Shown here piece after piece: positions 59,617 through 64,000 of a stretch of DNA of 64,000 nt. The notes below the pieces were generated by a model. It had not been told where the DNA came from, ran no database searches, and saw nothing but the letters and a program-made list of their open reading frames with translations. Origin of the DNA: Saccharopolyspora rhizosphaerae (lineage in GTDB: Bacteria; Actinomycetota; Actinomycetes; Mycobacteriales; Pseudonocardiaceae); assembly GCF_003931915.1 (NCBI RefSeq), contig NZ_RSAA01000008.1, positions 62,001 through 126,000 of the forward strand, written 5' to 3'. The translations under genes were made by a program, and so were the position numbers. Position 1 is the first letter of the stretch, and each line of letters starts with the position of its first letter.

Positions 59617-59684
59617 CCGCCGCTCCCTGCGTGTTCGCCCCTGGCGGGGTGTCCTGCGGTGTTGCTACGGTAACAACCCAACCA

Positions 59685-59698
59685 AACAAGTGCTAGGT
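59685..59698. promoter_or_regulatory. KstR2-type operator upstream of echA20
   Basis: AACAAGTGCTAGGT fits the KstR2 consensus AnCAAGnnCTTGnT at all but one defined base. The flanks extend it to CCAAAC...GTTTGG (59682-59702). It lies 69 bp from the SDR start and 13 bp before echA20, so it can control both directions. Confidence 0.8.
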
Positions 59699-59710
59699 TT
59701 GGCAGGTGGC

Positions 59711-60460
59711 ATGGGCACGCACATCGAACGGCGGGGCGGCGGGATCGTCGTCCTCACCGTCGACCACCCCCCGGTGAACGCACTGCCGGTCGAGGGTTGG
59801 TTCGAGCTCGCCGAGGCGCTGCGCGACAGCGGTGCCGATCCGCAGACCCGGGTCGTGGTGCTGCGCGCCGAAGGGCGCGGCTTCAACGCGGGTGTCGACA
59901 TCAAGGAACTGGCCGCCGATCCCGGCCACGACAAGCTCGTCGCCGTCAACAACGGTTGCTACGAGGCGTTCAAGGCCGTCTACGAGTGCCCGGTGCCGGT
60001 GATCAGCGCGGTGCACGGCTTCTGCGTCGGCGGCGGCATCGGGTTGGTCGGCAACTCCGACGTGATCGTCGCCAGCGACGACGCCACCTTCGGCCTGCCC
60101 GAGGTCGACCGGGGCGCGCTGGGGGCGGCCACGCACCTGTCCCGGCTGGTGCCGCAGCACATGATGCGCGCGATGTTCTACACCGGGCAGACCGCCACCG
60201 CGCAGCAGCTGGCCGAGTTCGGCTCGGTGCACGACGTCGTTGCGCGCGAAGGACTCCTGGACGCGGCGCTGGCGGTGGCCGCCGACATCGCGGCGAAGGA
60301 CCCGCTGGTGATCCGCAAGGCCAAGGCCGCGCTCAACGGCATCGACCCGGTCGACGTCAACCGCAGCTACCGGTTCGAGCAGGGCTTCACCTTCGAGCTC
60401 AACCTCACCGGGGTGTCGGACGCGATCCGCGCCGAGTTCGGCCGCGAGAAGGAGGCGTAG
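59711..60460 (+). CDS. echA20: ring-opening enoyl-CoA hydratase-family hydrolase EchA20
   Basis: The 249-residue crotonase-fold protein resembles Rv3550, which hydrolyses the last ring of the HIP pathway. Features are VDHPPVNALPVEGW, GRGFNAGVDIKEL, VHGFCVGGGIGLVGN and EVDRGALGAATHL. The AGGTGG before the ATG is weak. The start lies 13 bp from a KstR2-type box, and ipdA follows at once. Confidence 0.93.
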   Translation: MGTHIERRGGGIVVLTVDHPPVNALPVEGWFELAEALRDSGADPQTRVVVLRAEGRGFNAGVDIKELAADPGHDKLVAVNNGCYEAFKAVYECPVPVISAVHGFCVGGGIGLVGNSDVIVASDDATFGLPEVDRGALGAATHLSRLVPQHMMRAMFYTGQTATAQQLAEFGSVHDVVAREGLLDAALAVAADIAAKDPLVIRKAKAALNGIDPVDVNRSYRFEQGFTFELNLTGVSDAIRAEFGREKEA

Positions 60461-61330
60461 GTGCAGGACAAGCAGCTGACCGTCGACGAGGTGGTCTCCC
60501 ACCTGCGCGACGGCATGACGATCGGCATCGGTGGCTGGGGCTCCCGGCGCAAACCGATGGCCCTGGTGCGCGCGATCCTTCGCTCGGACGTGAAGGACCT
60601 GACGCTGGTGTCCTACGGCGGGCCCGACGTCGGACTGCTGTGCGCCGCGGGCAAGCTCCGCAAGCTCGTGCACGGGTTCGTCTCGCTCGACTCGGTCCCG
60701 CTCGACCCGCACTTCCGCGCGGCCCGCCAGCGGGGTGAGCTCGAGGTCGCCGAGTACGACGAGGGGATGGTGCTCGCCGGGTTGCGCGCCGCAGCGGCGC
60801 GCCTGCCGTTCCTGCCCACCCGCGCGGGGCTCGGTTCCGACGTGATGGCGCTCAACCCCGGTCTGCGCACCGTCCGATCCCCCTACGCCGACGGTGAAGA
60901 GCTGGTCGCGATGCCAGCGCTGCACCTCGACGTCGCGCTGGTGCACATGAACCGCGCGGACCGCTACGGCAACGGCCAGTACCTCGGGCCCGACCCGTTC
61001 TTCGACGACCTGATGTGCGCGGCCGCTGAGCGCAGCTTCCTCAGCTGCGAGCGGCTCGTGCCCACTGAAGAGCTCACCGAGACCGCTCCCCCGCAGTCGC
61101 TGCTGATCAACCGGCTCTACCCGCAGGGTGTGGTGGAAACGCCGAACGGCGCCCACTTCACCAGCTGCACGCCGGACTACGGCCGCGACGAGGCGTTCCA
61201 GCGCCACTACGTCGCCAGCGCGAAACCCGGCCAGTGGGACGCGTTCCGCGCCGAGTTCCTCGACGGCGACGAGGCGGACTACCAGGCGGCGGTCGAGAAG
61301 TTCCACGCGCGCGCGGAGGTGCCGGCATGA
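60461..61330 (+). CDS. ipdA: CoA-transferase-like ring hydrolase, alpha subunit IpdA
   Basis: The 289-residue protein resembles Rv3551. It has GMTIGIGGWGSRRKPMALVRA, SYGGPDVGLLC and RTVRSPYADGEELVAMPAL. IpdA and IpdB form a heterodimer that hydrolytically opens ring C of COCHEA-CoA. The GTG start directly follows the echA20 stop, with GAAGGAGG inside the echA20 end. Confidence 0.94.
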   Translation: MQDKQLTVDEVVSHLRDGMTIGIGGWGSRRKPMALVRAILRSDVKDLTLVSYGGPDVGLLCAAGKLRKLVHGFVSLDSVPLDPHFRAARQRGELEVAEYDEGMVLAGLRAAAARLPFLPTRAGLGSDVMALNPGLRTVRSPYADGEELVAMPALHLDVALVHMNRADRYGNGQYLGPDPFFDDLMCAAAERSFLSCERLVPTEELTETAPPQSLLINRLYPQGVVETPNGAHFTSCTPDYGRDEAFQRHYVASAKPGQWDAFRAEFLDGDEADYQAAVEKFHARAEVPA

Positions 61331-62070
61331 CGATCACCAGGGCCGAGGTCTGCGCGGTGGCCTGCGCGGACAGCTTCGCCGACGCCGGGACGGTCATCGC
61401 CTCCCCGTTCGGCACGATCCCCTCGATCGGAGCCAGGCTGGCGAGGCTGACCAGCGCGCCGGAGCTGCTGCTCACCGACGGCGAAGCGATGCTCATGGCC
61501 GAAACCCCGCCGCTGGGCGAGGAATCCACCGCCACGGTCGAGGGATGGCTGCCCTACGGCAGGGTCCTCGACCTGCTCGCCGGTGGCAAGCGCCGGGTGA
61601 TGATGGGCGCGTCGCAAGTGGACCGGTTCGGCAACCAGAACATCTCCCGCATCGGCGACTGGGCGCAGCCCAAGGTGCAGCTGATCGGCGTGCGCGGGGC
61701 GCCGGGCAACTCGGTCAACCACACCACGAACTACTGGATCCCCAACCACAGCACCAAGATCTTCGTGGAAACCGTCGACCTGGTGGCCGGTGTTGGCCAC
61801 GACCGGGCGCGCCAGTCCGGAGCGAAGTACCACGACGTGCAGGTGGTGGTGACCGACCTGGCCGTGCTGGACTTCCAGGGGCCCGAGGGCGCGATGCGGC
61901 TGCGCTCGGTGCACCCGGGGGTGAGCGTGGCGGAGGTCCAGGAGAAGACCGGCTTCGAGCTCGTCGTCGAGGAGGTCGCCGAAACCCGGCTGCCCACCGA
62001 CGAGGAACTGGCCCTGGTCCGCGACCGGATCGACCCGAAGTCGTTGCGGGACAAGGAGGTCCCGGCGTGA
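61327..62070 (+). CDS. ipdB: CoA-transferase-like ring hydrolase, beta subunit IpdB
   Basis: The 247-residue subunit resembles Rv3552: VIASPFGTIPSIGARLARLT, DGEAMLMAETPPLG, VDRFGNQNISRIGDW and RLRSVHPGVSVAEVQEKTGF. The ATG overlaps the ipdA stop by four bases, and its own stop overlaps the ipdC start, so subunit amounts should be matched. Confidence 0.94.
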   Translation: MTITRAEVCAVACADSFADAGTVIASPFGTIPSIGARLARLTSAPELLLTDGEAMLMAETPPLGEESTATVEGWLPYGRVLDLLAGGKRRVMMGASQVDRFGNQNISRIGDWAQPKVQLIGVRGAPGNSVNHTTNYWIPNHSTKIFVETVDLVAGVGHDRARQSGAKYHDVQVVVTDLAVLDFQGPEGAMRLRSVHPGVSVAEVQEKTGFELVVEEVAETRLPTDEELALVRDRIDPKSLRDKEVPA

Positions 62071-63134
62071 TCGAGCAACAGCTGCGCACGCCGCTGTGCG
62101 ACCTGACCGGCGTGCGCCACCCGGTCGTGCAGACCGGCATGGGCTGGGTCGCCGGGCCGAGCCTGGTCTCGGCGACCGCCAACGCGGGCGGGCTCGGTGT
62201 GCTCGCCTCGGCGACGATGACGCTGGAGCAGCTCACCGACGCGGTCCGCGAGGTCAAGGAGCGCACCGGCGAGCCGTTCGGGGTGAACCTGCGCGCCGAC
62301 GCCGGTGACGCCGAGGAGCGTGTCGACCTGCTCATCCGCGAGGGCGTGAAGGTGGCCTCGTTCGCCCTGGCACCCTCGCAACGGCTGATCGGCAAGCTCA
62401 AGGACGCCGGAGTCGTGGTGGTGCCGTCCATCGGCGCTCGACGGCACGCCGAGAAGGTCGCCGCGTGGGGTGCCGACGCGGTGCTGGTGCAGGGCGGCGA
62501 GGGCGGTGGGCACACCGGGGCGGTAGCGACCACGTTGCTGGTCCCGCAGGTGGTGGACGCGGTGGACATCCCGGTGATCGCCGCGGGCGGCTTCTTCGAC
62601 GGCCGCGGGCTGGCCGCCGCGCTGTGCTACGGCGCGGCCGGCGTGGCGATGGGCACCCGCTTCCTGCTCACCACCGACAGCCGCGTTCCCGACGAGGTCA
62701 AGCAGTCCTACCTGCGCGCGCAGGTCGGCGACACGGTCGTGACGTCCAAGGTGGACGGTCTTCCGCACCGGATGCTGCGCACCGAGCTCACCGAGTCCAC
62801 CGAGTCCCAGGGCCTGCTCCGGCGGCTTCCCCAGGCGCTGCGGCGAGCGGTCGCGTTCAAGGCGCTCACCGGGATGAGCTGGCGGCAGCTCATCGCCGAC
62901 GGCCTCGCCATGCGCAAGGCGCAGCAGCTCCCGCTCCACCGGGTCCTGCTGGCCGCCAACACCCCGATGCTCATCAAGTCGGCCCTCGTCGAAGGCCACC
63001 CCGAGGCGGGCGTCCTCCCGGCGGGCCAGGTCGTCGGCATGATCGACGAGCTCCCGAGCTGCGAGAAGCTCATCGACACCCTCGTCACCGAAGCCCGCGA
63101 CACCCTCCGCAGAACAAGCTCCCTCACACCCTGA
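62067..63134 (+). CDS. ipdC: IpdC, nitronate-monooxygenase-family flavoprotein
   Basis: The 355-residue TIM-barrel FMN enzyme resembles Rv3553, which removes hydrogen in ring D of HIEC-CoA in the HIP pathway. It has RHPVVQTGMGWVAGPSLVS, GADAVLVQGGEGGGHTG and VIAAGGFFDGRGLAAALCYG. The GTG start overlaps the ipdB stop, with AAGGAGG upstream. A 12-bp hairpin follows 35 bp downstream. Confidence 0.94.
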   Translation: MIEQQLRTPLCDLTGVRHPVVQTGMGWVAGPSLVSATANAGGLGVLASATMTLEQLTDAVREVKERTGEPFGVNLRADAGDAEERVDLLIREGVKVASFALAPSQRLIGKLKDAGVVVVPSIGARRHAEKVAAWGADAVLVQGGEGGGHTGAVATTLLVPQVVDAVDIPVIAAGGFFDGRGLAAALCYGAAGVAMGTRFLLTTDSRVPDEVKQSYLRAQVGDTVVTSKVDGLPHRMLRTELTESTESQGLLRRLPQALRRAVAFKALTGMSWRQLIADGLAMRKAQQLPLHRVLLAANTPMLIKSALVEGHPEAGVLPAGQVVGMIDELPSCEKLIDTLVTEARDTLRRTSSLTP

Positions 63135-63139
63135 CCCCA

Positions 63140-63560
63140 ACTCCGCGCGAAGTCCGACCCCCGAGCCCCGAGCCCCCGGCCGAGAGGCGCGAGGTTTCGG
63201 GCCGGGGGCTCTCGGCCGGCTGCGAGGCGAGGCCCAGCCCCGCGACAAGGCCGGCCCGAGGCCCACCCGAGCACCAGGCTCGTCATGAAGGCGAGCACGC
63301 CGAGCCCGCTCGGAGGCACCTTCCCACTTCGCGCGAAGTTCAACGCTCGAGGTTCAGGCTCCCACTTCGCGCGAAGTTCGACGTGCGAAGTGGGGGCGTG
63401 GACTTCGGACTCGAACCTCGCGCGGAGTTCGAGGCACCCCCCGCCAGGGCGATCACGGAGCACACCCGCCCGACCGGAGCGGGCACAGCACGCTCGGGTG
63501 AAGAATTCGAACTTCGCGCGAGATTCGACCTCCGAAGTCTCCCCTCGAACCTCGCGCGAC
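63140..63560. repeat. cluster of REP-like palindromes downstream of ipdC
   Basis: Several units built on CTTCGCGCGAAGTTC occur, for example at about 63330, 63363, 63505 and, less exact, 63145, 63415 and 63541. The gap 63135-63873 otherwise holds no gene I can support. Confidence 0.75.
63170..63211 (+). terminator. hairpin terminator of the echA20-ipdABC operon
   Basis: GAGCCCCCGGCC (63170-63181) pairs perfectly with 63200-63211 around an 18-base loop, 35 bp after the ipdC stop. Confidence 0.7.
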
Positions 63561-63873
63561 ATGGGAACTCCTCCCACCCAGCCCGGCGAGTCGGGACTCC
63601 CGTCACCTGGGGGGAAGCGTCGGGGCTCTCCTCGCCTGGCGGCTCGGCGCGTCGGAACTGCCCCATGTCGCGGGGGCGAGCTGGGAGTCCCGCGGCCTCA
63701 CCCGTTGAGTCGGAACTCCCCATGTGACCCGGGGTCTCGTTTCCGAGGCGGCCAGGTGCGTGTGGGACTGGTTCAGGTGAGCGGGTGTGCCCACGTGGTT
63801 CCCGAGGGGACGGGGTGGTGAACGCTTCAGGCGCCGGGTGCTCGTCGAACTCCCCGCCGCAGGCGGGGGCGGG

Positions 63874-64000
63874 TCAGCGGGTGACGATGCCGTCGCAGAG
63901 GATGTTGATGTACTGGTCCGCGATGGACTTGATGCTGAGCTTCCCGTTCGGGTTGTACCAGTGGACGGTCGTCCAGACCGTGTCGCGGATGAAGCGGTAG
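63874..64000 (-). CDS. 3' end of a TetR-family gene, possibly kstR2
   Basis: Only 41 C-terminal residues are visible, read leftward from the window edge to TGA at 63874-63876. The segment RDTVWTTVHWYNPNGKLSI and KSIADQYINILCDGI looks like the last helices of a TetR effector domain. The gene lies next to the ipd operon, which carries a KstR2-type box, so KstR2 (Rv3557c) is the natural guess. The identity is not certain from so short a piece. Confidence 0.6.
   Translation of the reverse strand, partial: YRFIRDTVWTTVHWYNPNGKLSIKSIADQYINILCDGIVTR

Overview
This is high-GC DNA (about 70 %, strong G/C in third codon positions, frequent GTG starts, many 1- to 4-base start/stop overlaps) from an actinomycete. 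Gene content is mycolic-clade-like (cholesterol catabolism, F420 enzymes, CYP51/CYP123/CYP125), but the order is rearranged and the gaps carry dispersed palindromes. A Pseudonocardiales-type genome (Saccharopolyspora/Amycolatopsis-like) is my inference. Nearly everything belongs to one aerobic sterol-degradation locus. Family names come from recognising M. tuberculosis counterparts in the protein sequences; no search was run.

Layout. 0-3.8 kb: end of an acyl-CoA synthetase, kshA, a small Cys protein, a first KstR-like repressor, another TetR regulator. 3.7-5.7 kb: mceG (ATPase for Mce sterol import) and a hydroxysteroid-dehydrogenase-like SDR. 5.8-16.4 kb: CYP123-SDR-CYP51-ferredoxin, a second ferredoxin, a Ddn-like protein, and the divergent aldA-SDR-HIBADH-CMD-F420 oxidoreductase group, matching the M. 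tuberculosis Rv0763c-Rv0771 neighbourhood. 16.5-23.8 kb: thioesterase, kshB, kstD, echA19, an unknown gene and a FadD. 24.5-34.8 kb: fadD19, a second FadD, F420 enzymes and a DUF35-ltp4-ltp3 operon for C24-branched side chains. 35-37.6 kb: cyp125 and fadA5, divergent. 38.1-44.5 kb: the seven-gene hsaEGFADCB operon for rings A/B. 44.6-51.7 kb: ltp2-chsH1-chsH2-chsE2-chsE1 and fadE34 for the last side-chain cycles. 51.8-56.7 kb: a methyltransferase, an uncharacterised glycosyltransferase-methyltransferase-cyclase-fold operon, and a second KstR-like gene. 56.7-63.1 kb: a metallo-beta-lactamase-fold hydrolase, two SDRs and echA20-ipdA-ipdB-ipdC for rings C/D, under a KstR2-type box. The window ends in the 3' end of a TetR gene that may be kstR2.

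How it works together. The side chain is activated by FadD enzymes and CYP125, then shortened by ChsE/ChsH/Ltp/FadA5. KstD and KshAB open ring B; HsaA-G degrade rings A/B to central metabolites; Ipd proteins open the remaining rings. About twenty 14-bp boxes fitting the published KstR consensus TNNAACNNGTTNNA lie almost entirely in the expected promoters. A different palindrome, GACACRTGTC, occurs at the CYP123 and aldA promoters and suggests a second regulator.

The least explained parts are the glycosyltransferase/methyltransferase/cyclase-fold operon facing a KstR paralogue, the decaying tandem copies of the 3' end of the ddn-like gene, and two families of intergenic repeats.
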